Part shown: positions 1 to 8,633 of the stretch, in pieces
Position numbering within the stretch: the stretch's first letter is position 1
How the letters are laid out: each line of letters begins with the position of its first letter
Assembly: GCF_018129985.1 (NCBI RefSeq)
Contig: NZ_JAFCKT010000006.1
Location: 248,001 to 312,000, forward strand
Source: Bradyrhizobium sp. SZCCT0148
GTDB lineage: Bacteria; Pseudomonadota; Alphaproteobacteria; Rhizobiales; Xanthobacteraceae
DNA length: 64,000 nucleotides
Direction of reading: 5' to 3'
Position numbers and translations under genes: made by a program
The notes under the pieces: generated by a model
Seen by the model: the letters and a program-made list of their open reading frames with translations, nothing else
What the model was told of the DNA's origin: nothing
Database searches by the model: none

Positions 1-2
1 CC

Positions 3-767
3 AGCACGTTCCGGATGGATCTGGCGATGCCGTTCACCAACGGCTTCGTCGGATTCGAGAATTACCAGGTGCTGCTCTCCGACGAGCGGTTCTGGACCTC
101 GCTGCTGGTGAGCCTCGTCTATACCGGCTCGACCGTTGCGCTTCAGGTCGTCATTGGCCTCGCGCTTGCCTTGCTGGTCATGGATATGAAGCGCGGCCAG
201 GGCTGGTTCCGCGTCATCGCGATCCTGCCGGTGGTGCTGTCGCCGGCCGTGGTCGGCATGATCTGGCGCACCTTCATGCTGGCGCCGGAATTCGGCATCG
301 TGGACTTCCTCGCGATTAATGCGGGGCTCGGCAGCAAGAACTGGCTCGGCGATCCCACGCTCGCGATGGTCTCGGTGATCGCGATCCATACCTGGCAGTG
401 GACGCCGTTCGCGTTCATGGTGCTGCTGGCATCGCTCGCCTCGCTGCCCGAGGATATCTACGAGGCAGCGCGGCTCGACCGCGCCTCCGCCTGGCAACGC
501 TTTCGCCGCATCACCCTGCCCCTGCTGCGCCCCGCAATCGTGATGGTCATCATCATGAGGACCATGGTGGCACTGACCGCGTTCGCGGCGATCTTCACCG
601 TCACCGCCGGCGGGCCCGGCACCGCGACCGAGATCCTCAATCTCTATGCCTACCGGAAATCCTTCACTGAACTCTCGATCGGCTACGGCTCGGCGCTCGC
701 GGTCGCCCTGCTGATCGTGACCATCGTCATTTCCGGAATTCTGTTCGCGATGCGGAGGGCGAAATGA
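3..767 (+). CDS. ABC sugar transporter permease, MalF/UgpA type (5' partial)
   Basis: Inner-membrane permease of a carbohydrate-type ABC importer. The frame is open to the left window edge. Family members are about 290 residues long and this frame gives about 255, so the first membrane segment and the true start are outside the window; the ATG at 15 is internal. Several hydrophobic helices are visible, plus the cytoplasmic EAA loop (EAARLDRAS followed by a Phe-x-x-I-x-x-P pattern) that contacts the ATPase. The stop overlaps the next permease start by ATGA, so the two are translationally coupled. The substrate is unknown; the sulfatase downstream suggests a sugar or sulfated sugar derivative. 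Confidence 0.9.
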   Translation, partial: STFRMDLAMPFTNGFVGFENYQVLLSDERFWTSLLVSLVYTGSTVALQVVIGLALALLVMDMKRGQGWFRVIAILPVVLSPAVVGMIWRTFMLAPEFGIVDFLAINAGLGSKNWLGDPTLAMVSVIAIHTWQWTPFAFMVLLASLASLPEDIYEAARLDRASAWQRFRRITLPLLRPAIVMVIIMRTMVALTAFAAIFTVTAGGPGTATEILNLYAYRKSFTELSIGYGSALAVALLIVTIVISGILFAMRRAK

Positions 768-1603
768 CCGCAAAGCGCCTTCGCGTCTTCGCCCTGCTGG
801 CGATCTCCATGGTGTTCCTGCTGGCCTGGGCGTTCCCGATCATCTGGAGCGTGCTGAACTCGCTCAAGACCGATTCCGACGTGCTGGCCTATCCGCCCAA
901 GCTGGTGTTCGCACCGACCTTGGACGCCTATCGCGACGTGCTGTTCGGCTCGGGATCGATCCTGCCGAACCTTCTTTCCAGCGCCATCATTTCCGTCGGC
1001 ACCACCATCGTCACGATGCTGATGGCGGTGCCCGCGGCCTACGCGCTGGCGCGCCTGCGCTTTCGCGGCAAGAAGTTCGCGGGCTTCTACGTGCTCGCAA
1101 CGCAGATGCTGCCGCCGGTCGGCATCATCATCCCCTACTTCCTGGTGCTGCGGAACATCGGCTGGATCGACACCTACCAGGGCATCATCCTGATCTATCT
1201 GTCGTTCTCCCTGCCCTTCGCGATCTGGCTGCTGGTTTCCTATTTCGAGGACATTCCCTTCGAGATGGAGGAGGCGGCCTATCTCGACGGCGCCAGCCGA
1301 CTGAAGACGCTGTGGCGCATCATCATTCCGCAGGTCCGCGGCGGCATTGCCGTCACCGTGGTGTTCGTGTTCCTCAATGCGTGGAACGAATTCCTGTTCG
1401 CGGTCGTGCTCAGCGGCAACACGGTACGTCCGGTCACGGTCGCCATGTTCAATTTCGTCTCCGTCGAACAGACGCTGTGGGCCAAGCTCGCCGCGGTCTC
1501 GGTTCTCGCCATGCTCCCTGTCGTCGTTCTCGGCGTGGTCGCGCAGAAGCATATCGTGAAGGGCCTGACGGTCGGTGCAGTCAAAGGCGGAGGGCGCCGA
1601 TGA
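764..1603 (+). CDS. ABC sugar transporter permease, MalG/UgpE type
   Basis: Second inner-membrane permease, 279 residues, the usual length for the MalG-like family. It has an N-terminal membrane helix at about residues 8-28, further hydrophobic segments, and an EAA loop near residues 169-190 (EEAAYLDGAS, then a conserved Pro). It would form a heterodimer with the upstream permease and dock on the ATPase encoded next. The start overlaps the upstream stop (ATGA) and its own stop overlaps the ATPase start the same way, so the three genes are one translation unit. Confidence 0.93.
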   Translation: MTAKRLRVFALLAISMVFLLAWAFPIIWSVLNSLKTDSDVLAYPPKLVFAPTLDAYRDVLFGSGSILPNLLSSAIISVGTTIVTMLMAVPAAYALARLRFRGKKFAGFYVLATQMLPPVGIIIPYFLVLRNIGWIDTYQGIILIYLSFSLPFAIWLLVSYFEDIPFEMEEAAYLDGASRLKTLWRIIIPQVRGGIAVTVVFVFLNAWNEFLFAVVLSGNTVRPVTVAMFNFVSVEQTLWAKLAAVSVLAMLPVVVLGVVAQKHIVKGLTVGAVKGGGRR

Positions 1604-2652
1604 GCGGCCAGGGTCAGGTCAGTTTTCGCAACATCGTCAAGATGCACGGGGAGTTCGCCGCGCTCAAGGGCGTGAATTTCGACATCAAGCCGGGCGAGTT
1701 CTTCGCCCTGCTCGGGCCCTCGGGCTCGGGCAAGAGCACGACGCTGCGCATTCTCGCCGGCTTGGATGCGCCGACCGCCGGCCGCGTGCTGATCGACGAC
1801 AAGGATGTTACCTCGACCGACGCACGCGACCGCGACATCGCCATGGTGTTCCAGAGCTACGCGCTCTATCCGCACATGACGGTGGCCGAGAACATCGCCT
1901 TCCCCCTTGAAATGGCGAAGCTGCCGAAGGCCGAGATCGCGCCCGCGGTCAGGGACGCCGCGCGCAAGGTGAAGATCGACCATTTGCTCGACCGCAAGCC
2001 CGGCCAGCTCTCGGGCGGCCAGCAGCAGCGCTGCGCGCTGGCCCGTGCCATCGTGCGCAAGGCCCGCCTGTTCCTGCTCGACGAGCCCCTGTCCAACCTC
2101 GACGCCAAGCTGCGGCTGGAAACCCGCGCCGAGTTGAAGAAGCTGCAGCGTTCGCTCGGTGTCACCGCCGTCTACGTCACGCACGACCAGGAAGAGGCGA
2201 TGACGCTCGCGGATCGCATGGCGGTGTTCATGTCAGGCGAGATCCAGCAGGTCGGCACGCCCGCCGAGGTGTTCGCGCGCCCGAACTCGATCGACATTGC
2301 CGGTTTCATCGGCAATCCCCCGATGAACCTCATCCCAGCCCGCTACGTGGACGGCGACGTCATTGTCGCGGGCCATCGTCTCAAGACGACGAGCACGGCC
2401 GCGGGCGAGCGCGATGTTGTGGTCGGACTTCGTCCCGGCGCCCTGCGCATGACGGAAGGCGGCCTCGGCGCGCGCGTCGACCTGATCGAGGACCTCGGCG
2501 ATACCGCCGTGTTCGACCTCGACTGCGCCGGCACCATGATCCGCATGCGCGTTTCCGATGGCAACATTCCCGGCGAAGGCGACACGATCTCGATCTCCGC
2601 ACGCCCGCAGGATATTCACCTGTTCGACCCAGCGACACGCATGCGGCTCTGA
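1600..2652 (+). CDS. ABC transporter ATPase, UgpC/MalK type
   Basis: Cytoplasmic ATPase of the importer, 350 residues, typical of the MalK/UgpC group that has a C-terminal regulatory (TOBE/OB) domain. Walker A GPSGSGKST lies at residues 39-47, followed by a Q-loop in VFQSYALYP, the signature LSGGQQQR, Walker B ending LLDEP, and the switch His in VTHDQ. Residues from about 235 onward form the TOBE-like part. The ATG at 1600 was chosen because it overlaps the permease stop (ATGA) and begins the conserved domain; a longer frame from 1312 is only antisense-free read-through over the permease. Confidence 0.95.
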   Translation: MSGQGQVSFRNIVKMHGEFAALKGVNFDIKPGEFFALLGPSGSGKSTTLRILAGLDAPTAGRVLIDDKDVTSTDARDRDIAMVFQSYALYPHMTVAENIAFPLEMAKLPKAEIAPAVRDAARKVKIDHLLDRKPGQLSGGQQQRCALARAIVRKARLFLLDEPLSNLDAKLRLETRAELKKLQRSLGVTAVYVTHDQEEAMTLADRMAVFMSGEIQQVGTPAEVFARPNSIDIAGFIGNPPMNLIPARYVDGDVIVAGHRLKTTSTAAGERDVVVGLRPGALRMTEGGLGARVDLIEDLGDTAVFDLDCAGTMIRMRVSDGNIPGEGDTISISARPQDIHLFDPATRMRL

Positions 2653-2656
2653 CACC

Positions 2657-3430
2657 ATGGCTGTTCAAACGCGCAAGAAGAAGCTCTCACCGCTGGGCAG
2701 TGATGTGACCGGGGAAAGTTCGACGCCCCTGCACATCCAGATCCGGGAATCCATCCGCAACCAGGTGCGTGACGGCAAGCTGATCGACGAGACCGGCCGT
2801 CTCATGACCGAAGCCGAGCTCGGCCGTCATTTCGGCGTCAGCCGGATCACCATCCGCAACGCCATCGCGCCGCTCGTGAACGAAGGGATGTTCGACCGCT
2901 CGCGCGGCCGCGGCACCTTCCTGCGCTCGAACCAGCCCGAGAACTGGGTCGGCCATCTCATGGGCTTCTCGGAAACCATCCGCGACGCCGGCTACCAGGC
3001 TGGCGCGAAGATCCTGCAGCAGGGCATGACAAATCGCCACGATCCCGCCGTTCGCGAGCAGCTTCGGGAGCGGGCCGTCTGGCAGCTTCGACGCCTGCGC
3101 TTCGCGGACGACACGCCGATCGCGATCGAGCACGCCTTCTATCCGCCGGACATCGGTCTCGAGCTCGAGAAGCGCGATCTGGTCTCGATCCTGATGTATC
3201 GCGTCTTCGAGGATGAACTTGGTCTCACCATCAAGGACGCGCAGCAGACCATCAGCGCCGATCTCGCTGACGCCAGCAGCGCCAAGCTGCTGGGCGTGAA
3301 GGTCGGGTCGCCGCTGCTCGCCATCGAACGCGTCACCTTCGGCAAGGACGGACGGGCGCTCGAGCTGCTGCGTGCCGTCTACCTGCCGAAATATTTCCGC
3401 CTCAGCATCAGCCTGACGCGCCGCCACTGA
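2657..3430 (+). CDS. GntR-family regulator, HutC/UTRA type
   Basis: Transcription regulator of 257 residues. It has an N-terminal winged helix-turn-helix (STPLHIQIRESIRNQV onward, with FGVSRITIRNA as the recognition region) and a C-terminal UTRA ligand-binding domain (WQLRRLRFADDTPIAIEHAFYP is characteristic). The ATG at 2657 lies 4 bases after the ATPase stop; the frame is open further upstream but only over coding sequence of the ATPase. Its position between the importer and the sulfatase suggests it controls this catabolic locus in response to a substrate or phosphorylated product. The operator is not visible and is probably upstream of the window. Confidence 0.9.
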   Translation: MAVQTRKKKLSPLGSDVTGESSTPLHIQIRESIRNQVRDGKLIDETGRLMTEAELGRHFGVSRITIRNAIAPLVNEGMFDRSRGRGTFLRSNQPENWVGHLMGFSETIRDAGYQAGAKILQQGMTNRHDPAVREQLRERAVWQLRRLRFADDTPIAIEHAFYPPDIGLELEKRDLVSILMYRVFEDELGLTIKDAQQTISADLADASSAKLLGVKVGSPLLAIERVTFGKDGRALELLRAVYLPKYFRLSISLTRRH

Positions 3431-3462
3431 CAACGCCACACGCCAATAACGAGGACACGAAC

Positions 3463-5106
3463 ATGCCGAATGGCGCAAAGACCCCGGACAGCCCCAACAT
3501 CCTGCTCATCCTCAACGACGACATGGGCTTTTCGGACATCGGCTGTTACGGCGGCGAGATCCAGACGCCGAACCTCGATCGGCTTGCGGCCAATGGCTTG
3601 CGCTATTCGCAGTTCTACAACACCGCCCGCTGCAGCCCCTCGCGCGCCTCGCTGCTCACCGGCCTGCATCCGCACCAGACCGGCATCGGCATTCTGACCT
3701 ACAGCAACGGCCCCGAGGGCTATGCCGGCAATCTGAACAAGAGCTGCGTGACGATCGCCGAGGCCCTGAAGAGCAAGAACTACACAAGCTATCTCAGCGG
3801 CAAGTGGCACATCGCCAGCAGCCTGACGGAGCCGACCGACGCGTGGCCGATGCAGCGCGGCTTCGACCATTTCTACGGCACCATCATCGGCGCCGGCAGC
3901 TTCTATCATCCGAACACGCTGACGCGCGGCAACGACAACATCGAGCACGAGGCCGAGAAAGATCCGTCGTTCTTCTACACCGACGCGATCAGCGACCAGG
4001 CGGCGGCCTTCATCCGCCAGCACAAGGTTGAGAAGCCCAATGCCCCGTTCTTCCAGTACGTCGCCTACACGGCGCCGCACTGGCCGCTCCATGCCCATGA
4101 CGAGGATATCGCCAAATACAAGGGCCGCTTCGATGCCGGCTGGGACAGGCTGCGCGAAGAGCGCCTCAAGCGGCTCGTCGACGACGGCATCATCCACCCG
4201 AACTGGCGCCTCACCGATCGCGATCCGACCCAGCCGCCGTGGAGCGACGCGGAGCAACGCGAGTGGACGCTGCGCTGCATGGAAGTCTACGCAGCCCAGA
4301 TCGATCGCATGGACCAGGGCATCGGCCGGATCCTGAAGGCGCTGGAAGAGACCGGGCAGATGGACAACACGCTGATCATCTTCCTGTCCGACAACGGCGC
4401 CTGCGCAGAGGACATTCCGGAGGGCGTCACCGCGAAGGAGCTGGTGGACCAGCTCATGATCGCCAAGGCCATGACGCGCGACGGCAGGCCGGTGCGCTTC
4501 GGCAACGATCCGACGCTGATGCCCGGCGCCGAAGATACCTATCAGAGCTACGGTACGGCCTGGGCCAATCTCTCCAACACGCCGTTCCGGCTCTACAAGC
4601 ACTGGATCCACGAGGGCGGCATCGCGACGCCGTTCATCGTGCACTGGCCGCGCGGCATCTCCGAAAAGGGCGGCCTACGCCACAATCCTAGCCAGCTCAC
4701 CGACGTGATGGCGACTATCCTCGACGTCACCGGCGCCACCTATCCCAAAGAATACAACGGCAACGCCATCCTGCCCTGCGAAGGCGAGAGCCTGGTTCCG
4801 TCATTCGCCTCAGCCTATGGCAATCGTGGCCCGCTGTTCTGGGAGCACGAGGGCAACGCGGCCGTGCGCGTCGGCAAGTGGAAGCTGGTCCGAAAATATC
4901 CCGGCCCCTGGGAACTCTACGATATGGAGATGGATCGCACCGAGATGAACGATCTGGCCGCGCAACATCCGGATCGCGTCCGCGAGATGACGGCTCAGTA
5001 TCAGCAATGGGCGAACCGTTGCGGCGTCATCCCGCGCGGGAAGATTCTCGAGCTGATGGAGGCGGAAGGCGGCACCGCCTTCTGGGAGGAAGAGAAGCAG
5101 AAATAG
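3463..5106 (+). CDS. Cys-type sulfatase (arylsulfatase family)
   Basis: Hydrolyses sulfate esters; 547 residues, close to the length of Pseudomonas-type arylsulfatases. The sulfatase signature CSPSR begins at Cys57, the residue converted to formylglycine, and lies in NTARCSPSRASLLTG. Metal- and sulfate-binding residues are recognisable: Asp19-Asp20 (NDDMG), Lys114/His116 (SGKWHIA), His206 (APHWP) and Asp310-Asn311 (LSDNGA). No signal peptide is visible, so it is probably cytoplasmic and would act on an imported sulfated compound. A GAGGA ribosome site precedes the ATG. The activating enzyme is the next gene, 3 bases downstream. The exact substrate cannot be inferred. Confidence 0.95.
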   Translation: MPNGAKTPDSPNILLILNDDMGFSDIGCYGGEIQTPNLDRLAANGLRYSQFYNTARCSPSRASLLTGLHPHQTGIGILTYSNGPEGYAGNLNKSCVTIAEALKSKNYTSYLSGKWHIASSLTEPTDAWPMQRGFDHFYGTIIGAGSFYHPNTLTRGNDNIEHEAEKDPSFFYTDAISDQAAAFIRQHKVEKPNAPFFQYVAYTAPHWPLHAHDEDIAKYKGRFDAGWDRLREERLKRLVDDGIIHPNWRLTDRDPTQPPWSDAEQREWTLRCMEVYAAQIDRMDQGIGRILKALEETGQMDNTLIIFLSDNGACAEDIPEGVTAKELVDQLMIAKAMTRDGRPVRFGNDPTLMPGAEDTYQSYGTAWANLSNTPFRLYKHWIHEGGIATPFIVHWPRGISEKGGLRHNPSQLTDVMATILDVTGATYPKEYNGNAILPCEGESLVPSFASAYGNRGPLFWEHEGNAAVRVGKWKLVRKYPGPWELYDMEMDRTEMNDLAAQHPDRVREMTAQYQQWANRCGVIPRGKILELMEAEGGTAFWEEEKQK

Positions 5107-5109
5107 GGC

Positions 5110-6084
5110 ATGACCGGGGATCGCTCACATTGTTGCACCCTGCGCGCCGCCGGCAATGAACCGGCGGCAGGCATCGACACGCAAGCAGCGGTCCTTCCCA
5201 ATCCAACCCCGATCCCGCGCCGCTGGAGCTCTCTGATCGGGGGAACGTTCCACATGGGATCCGCGGACGGGGGCTTTGTCGAGGATGGCGAAGGCCCGGT
5301 GCGGCTCGTCACGCTGTCGCCGTTTGCCATTGCCTGCCACACCGTGAGCAATCTGCAATTCGGCGACTTCGTCCGGGCCACGGGCTACACGACGGATGCC
5401 GAACGCTATGGCTGGAGCTTTGTCTTCGAGGGGCTCGTGCCCGAAGCGACGCGCACCGCGCACGCGATGCGCGTTCAGGAAACGCCATGGTGGATCCCGG
5501 TGACGCGCGCCTATTGGGCGCAGCCGGAAGGACCGACCAGCAGCATCCTCGACCGGCTCGATCATCCTGTCGTCCACGTCTCCTGGAACGACGCACAGGC
5601 TTACTGCCAATGGTCCGGCACGCGCCTGCCGACCGAGGCGGAATGGGAGATGGCCGCGCGCGGCGGGTTGGACCAGGCCATCTATCCCTGGGGCAACGCG
5701 CTGCAGCCCGACGGCCAGCATCGCTGCAACATCTGGCAGGGCAACTTTCCCGACCGCAACACGGTCGATGATGGCTATTTCGGCACGGCGCCCGTTCACG
5801 CTTTCGTGCCCAACGGATATGGCCTGCACAATGTCGCCGGAAATGTCTGGGAATGGTGCCAGGACTATTTTTCGCCGAGCTATCACCGCCTCACGCCATC
5901 GCGAGACCCCTTGAACCGCGAGCCAGCTCCCAACCGGTCGATGCGTGGCGGATCTTTCCTCTGCCACGAATCCTATTGCAATCGCTACCGGGTCGCGGCG
6001 CGAAGCTCCAATACGCCCGACTCCGCGTCGAGCAATATCGGCTTCCGCGTCGTGCGCACCGAGCCGCTGCGGGATCCTGCATAG
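5110..6084 (+). CDS. Formylglycine-generating enzyme (sulfatase activator)
   Basis: Copper-dependent oxidase of the SUMF1/FGE fold that converts the sulfatase Cys to formylglycine. It is 324 residues, and the family signature is intact: GGSFLCHESYCNRYR contains the two redox-active cysteines, Cys285 and Cys290, followed by AARSSNTPDS. Upstream hallmarks include GGTFHMGS (about residue 44), VSWNDAQAYCQW, RLPTEAEWE and NVAGNVWEW. These residues separate a true FGE from the many FGE-like proteins that lack the cysteine pair. The first 35 residues look disordered and the start is only 3 bases after the sulfatase stop, so a slightly later start is possible. No signal peptide is seen. Confidence 0.94.
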   Translation: MTGDRSHCCTLRAAGNEPAAGIDTQAAVLPNPTPIPRRWSSLIGGTFHMGSADGGFVEDGEGPVRLVTLSPFAIACHTVSNLQFGDFVRATGYTTDAERYGWSFVFEGLVPEATRTAHAMRVQETPWWIPVTRAYWAQPEGPTSSILDRLDHPVVHVSWNDAQAYCQWSGTRLPTEAEWEMAARGGLDQAIYPWGNALQPDGQHRCNIWQGNFPDRNTVDDGYFGTAPVHAFVPNGYGLHNVAGNVWEWCQDYFSPSYHRLTPSRDPLNREPAPNRSMRGGSFLCHESYCNRYRVAARSSNTPDSASSNIGFRVVRTEPLRDPA

Positions 6085-6085
6085 G

Positions 6086-7876
6086 ATGGAGCCGGCACCC
6101 CATCCAGCGAAACCGGCTGCCGCTCCCGGCATCCGGCTGCTGCCGCTATTCCTGCGCAATTTCGTGCGCAACCGCGAGACCGGCCTCGTGCTGGTCGGCA
6201 TCGTCGTCGGGCTGCTCAGCGGCGTTCTCGTGGCTGCGATCTCGAGCCTCAGCCAGCTCTTTCACGCCCTGCTGTTCGACATTCCTATCGACGCTCACCT
6301 CAGTGCCACCGGCGTGATCTCGTGGCAGCGCACGCTACTGATCCCCGTGCTCGGCGGCCTCGTGCTTGCGCTGATCGGGCTGTACTTCGCCCGGCGGGTC
6401 AAGGGACAGCAGCTCGCCGACGCCATCGAGGCCAACGCGCTCTATGGCGGCCGGGTGTCGTTTCGCGGCAGCCTGCTGATCTCGATCCAGACGCTGCTGT
6501 CCAACGGGTTCGGCGGATCGGTCGGACTGGAAGCCGGCTACACCCAGATCTGCTCGATGTTCGGCTCCCATGTCGGTCAGCGCCTGGCCGCCCGGCGCAA
6601 TGACATGCGGCTGCTCGTGGCCTGCGGCGCCGCGGGAGCCATCAGCGCCGCGTTCTCCGCGCCGCTGGCCGGCGCCTTCTACGCCTTCGAGGTCGTGCTC
6701 GGCGCCTACACCGCTGCCGGTCTCGTGCCGGTCATCGCCAGCGCCGTCACCGCGTGGCTCGTCGCGCGGCAATTGACGCACCAGTCCTTCCTGATGGTGC
6801 CTGGATTCCCCTCTCCGGTGTCCGTCGAAATGATCGGGCAGACGATGCTGATCGGCATCATTTGCGCCTTCGCCAGCATCCTCGTCATGCTCGCCGTCGC
6901 ATTCTCCGAGCGCTGCTTCCAGCGCATCACGGTGCTCAAGGGCCTGCTGCGGCCGATGCTCGGCGGCCTGCTGCTCGGCGGCCTCGCCCTGCTGACGCCG
7001 ACTGTGCTCGGCGCCGGCCACGGCGCGATGCAGATCCTGCTGGTCAGCAATCCGACCTGGCTCCTGCTCACGACAACCATCCTGTTCAAGATCCTGGCCT
7101 CCGCCATCTCGCTCGGCTCGGGCTTTCGCGGCGGCCTGTTCTTCGCCTCGCTGCTGCTCGGCGCGCTGATCGGACAGCTCTACAGCGTCGTGCTGACCGG
7201 CCCTCTGCCCACGATCGCGCTTCAGCCCGGCACCGCCGCGATTGCAGCGCTCGCCGCGCTCGGAACCGGCGTGCTCGGAGCGCCCTTCAGCATGGTCTGT
7301 CTCGCGCTCGAGATCACCGGCGATTTCTCCGTCACCGTCGGCGCCGTGGTCGCCTCGTCAGTCTGCGCGCTGATCGTCCGCGAGCTGTTCGGCTACAGCT
7401 TCGCGACGTGGCGCTTCCATCTGCGCGGCGAGGCGATCCGCGGCCCGCAGGACATCGGCTGGGTCCGGCAGATGAGCGCGGCATCCCTGATGCGCGCCGA
7501 CTTCGAGAATGCGCTGACGACGATGCCGATCGGCGAGGCGCAGAGGCAGTTCTCGCCGGCACTGGTCCGCCAAATCGTGTTGCGCGATCCCAATGGCGTC
7601 TATGCCGGCATCGTGCCCGCCGCCACGCTGCATTCCGTGGCCAACCGGGACGAGGAGCTGCTCGGGTCGCTGGCGCAGCAACAGGAGGAGTACCTGCTCC
7701 CGACCACGCCGGTTCGCGAGATCCTGAAGGCCTTCGAACGCAGCGAAGCCGACGTGCTCGCGGTCGTCGACCGTCCCGACCATCGCGCCACGATCGGCAC
7801 ACTGAGCGAAGCGCACGTTCTGCGCACTTACGGGGAAGAACTCGAACGCCGGAACCAGGAATTGTTCTCGCGCTGA
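6086..7876 (+). CDS. ClC-family chloride channel/antiporter, divergent filter motifs
   Basis: Polytopic membrane protein of 596 residues with the ClC fold and a CBS-like C-terminal part (about residues 470-590). The diagnostic helices are recognisable (FGGSVGLE; GAAGAISAAFSAPLAGAFYAFE; GSGFRGGLFFASLLLGA; LGTGVLGAPFSMVCLALEITGD), but key filter residues differ: the usual GSGIP segment is absent, GREGP reads GLEAG (gating Glu kept, Pro lost), and GxFxP reads GLFFA. The ATG at 6086 follows the FGE stop by 1 base; a longer open frame upstream only crosses the FGE gene. Co-transcription with the sulfatase genes is likely by spacing, but the functional link is unclear. Confidence 0.88.
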   Translation: MEPAPHPAKPAAAPGIRLLPLFLRNFVRNRETGLVLVGIVVGLLSGVLVAAISSLSQLFHALLFDIPIDAHLSATGVISWQRTLLIPVLGGLVLALIGLYFARRVKGQQLADAIEANALYGGRVSFRGSLLISIQTLLSNGFGGSVGLEAGYTQICSMFGSHVGQRLAARRNDMRLLVACGAAGAISAAFSAPLAGAFYAFEVVLGAYTAAGLVPVIASAVTAWLVARQLTHQSFLMVPGFPSPVSVEMIGQTMLIGIICAFASILVMLAVAFSERCFQRITVLKGLLRPMLGGLLLGGLALLTPTVLGAGHGAMQILLVSNPTWLLLTTTILFKILASAISLGSGFRGGLFFASLLLGALIGQLYSVVLTGPLPTIALQPGTAAIAALAALGTGVLGAPFSMVCLALEITGDFSVTVGAVVASSVCALIVRELFGYSFATWRFHLRGEAIRGPQDIGWVRQMSAASLMRADFENALTTMPIGEAQRQFSPALVRQIVLRDPNGVYAGIVPAATLHSVANRDEELLGSLAQQQEEYLLPTTPVREILKAFERSEADVLAVVDRPDHRATIGTLSEAHVLRTYGEELERRNQELFSR

Positions 7877-7882
7877 GGGCGC

Positions 7883-8605
7883 TCAGGGCCGCAGATCCAT
7901 GTCGATCCGCACGAAATCGCCACGATAGGTGACCTCGCCGAGATAGATCACGGTGCGGTCCTGCGTCGTAAAGATGCGGCGGACTTCGGCCACGGGCGAG
8001 TTCAGGGGCACGCGCAGCAGCCGCGCCGCCTCGATGTCCGCGGTGCCGATCGTCAGGGTCTGGCGCGCGCTGGTGATGGCGGGATCTCTGAGATCGTTCA
8101 GGATCGGGATCACGGTCTCGTTGCGGAAGCGCTTCGGCGACCTGCGGAAGATCTTCTCGTCCAGATAGATGGAGATGACGCAGTAAGGCTGCTTCTGCCG
8201 CGAATGCAGCCGACGCATGAAGACGTATTTCTCGGCCGGCTTGCCGTCTCCGGGAAGCAGCGGCGCGTTGCTGCGGCTTTCCGAGATGTTGATGATCTCG
8301 GGCGAGGTGTCGCGATACATGTCGGCGAGATCGGACAGCGTCGTCTCGACCTTGAGCCAGCGATCCTGCCGCACGGTCCCCGTGACGAAGGTGCCGCGGC
8401 CCTGCTGCGCCTCGATCACGCCGTCGCGGGCGAGCAGTTCCACCGCCTGCCGGATCGTAACGCGCGACACGCCGAACTCGGCCGCCAGCTCCTCGTTGGC
8501 CGGCAGGCGAAATCCCTGGGTCCAGACGCCGCGCGCGATGCGCTGCCGGAAGATGTCGGCGATCTGCGCGTATTTGGGGACGTGACTGTCGGAACTCAAT
8601 TCCAT
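7883..8605 (-). CDS. GntR-family regulator, UTRA type
   Basis: Transcription regulator of 240 residues, the last gene of the minus-strand operon. A winged helix-turn-helix occupies about residues 10-75 (YAQIADIFRQRI; LAAEFGVSRVTIRQAVELL; QGRGTFVTG) and a UTRA ligand-binding domain follows from about residue 95. The ATG at 8605 (MELSSDSH) was chosen because a GGAGGA ribosome site lies just upstream; a frame extension to 8656 overlaps the GMC gene. It probably controls the enzyme operon and the divergent importer; the palindrome at 11401-11424 is a candidate binding site. It converges on the ClC gene, with 6 bases between the stops. Confidence 0.92.
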   Translation of the reverse strand: MELSSDSHVPKYAQIADIFRQRIARGVWTQGFRLPANEELAAEFGVSRVTIRQAVELLARDGVIEAQQGRGTFVTGTVRQDRWLKVETTLSDLADMYRDTSPEIINISESRSNAPLLPGDGKPAEKYVFMRRLHSRQKQPYCVISIYLDEKIFRRSPKRFRNETVIPILNDLRDPAITSARQTLTIGTADIEAARLLRVPLNSPVAEVRRIFTTQDRTVIYLGEVTYRGDFVRIDMDLRP

Positions 8606-8633
8606 CTCGTCCTCCGGAATCCAGGTGGCGCGA

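Noticed and set aside
1312..1599. Longer start for the sugar ABC ATPase
   Set aside because: The extension lies fully within the permease gene in another frame; the ATG at 1600 has the ATGA overlap and begins the conserved domain.
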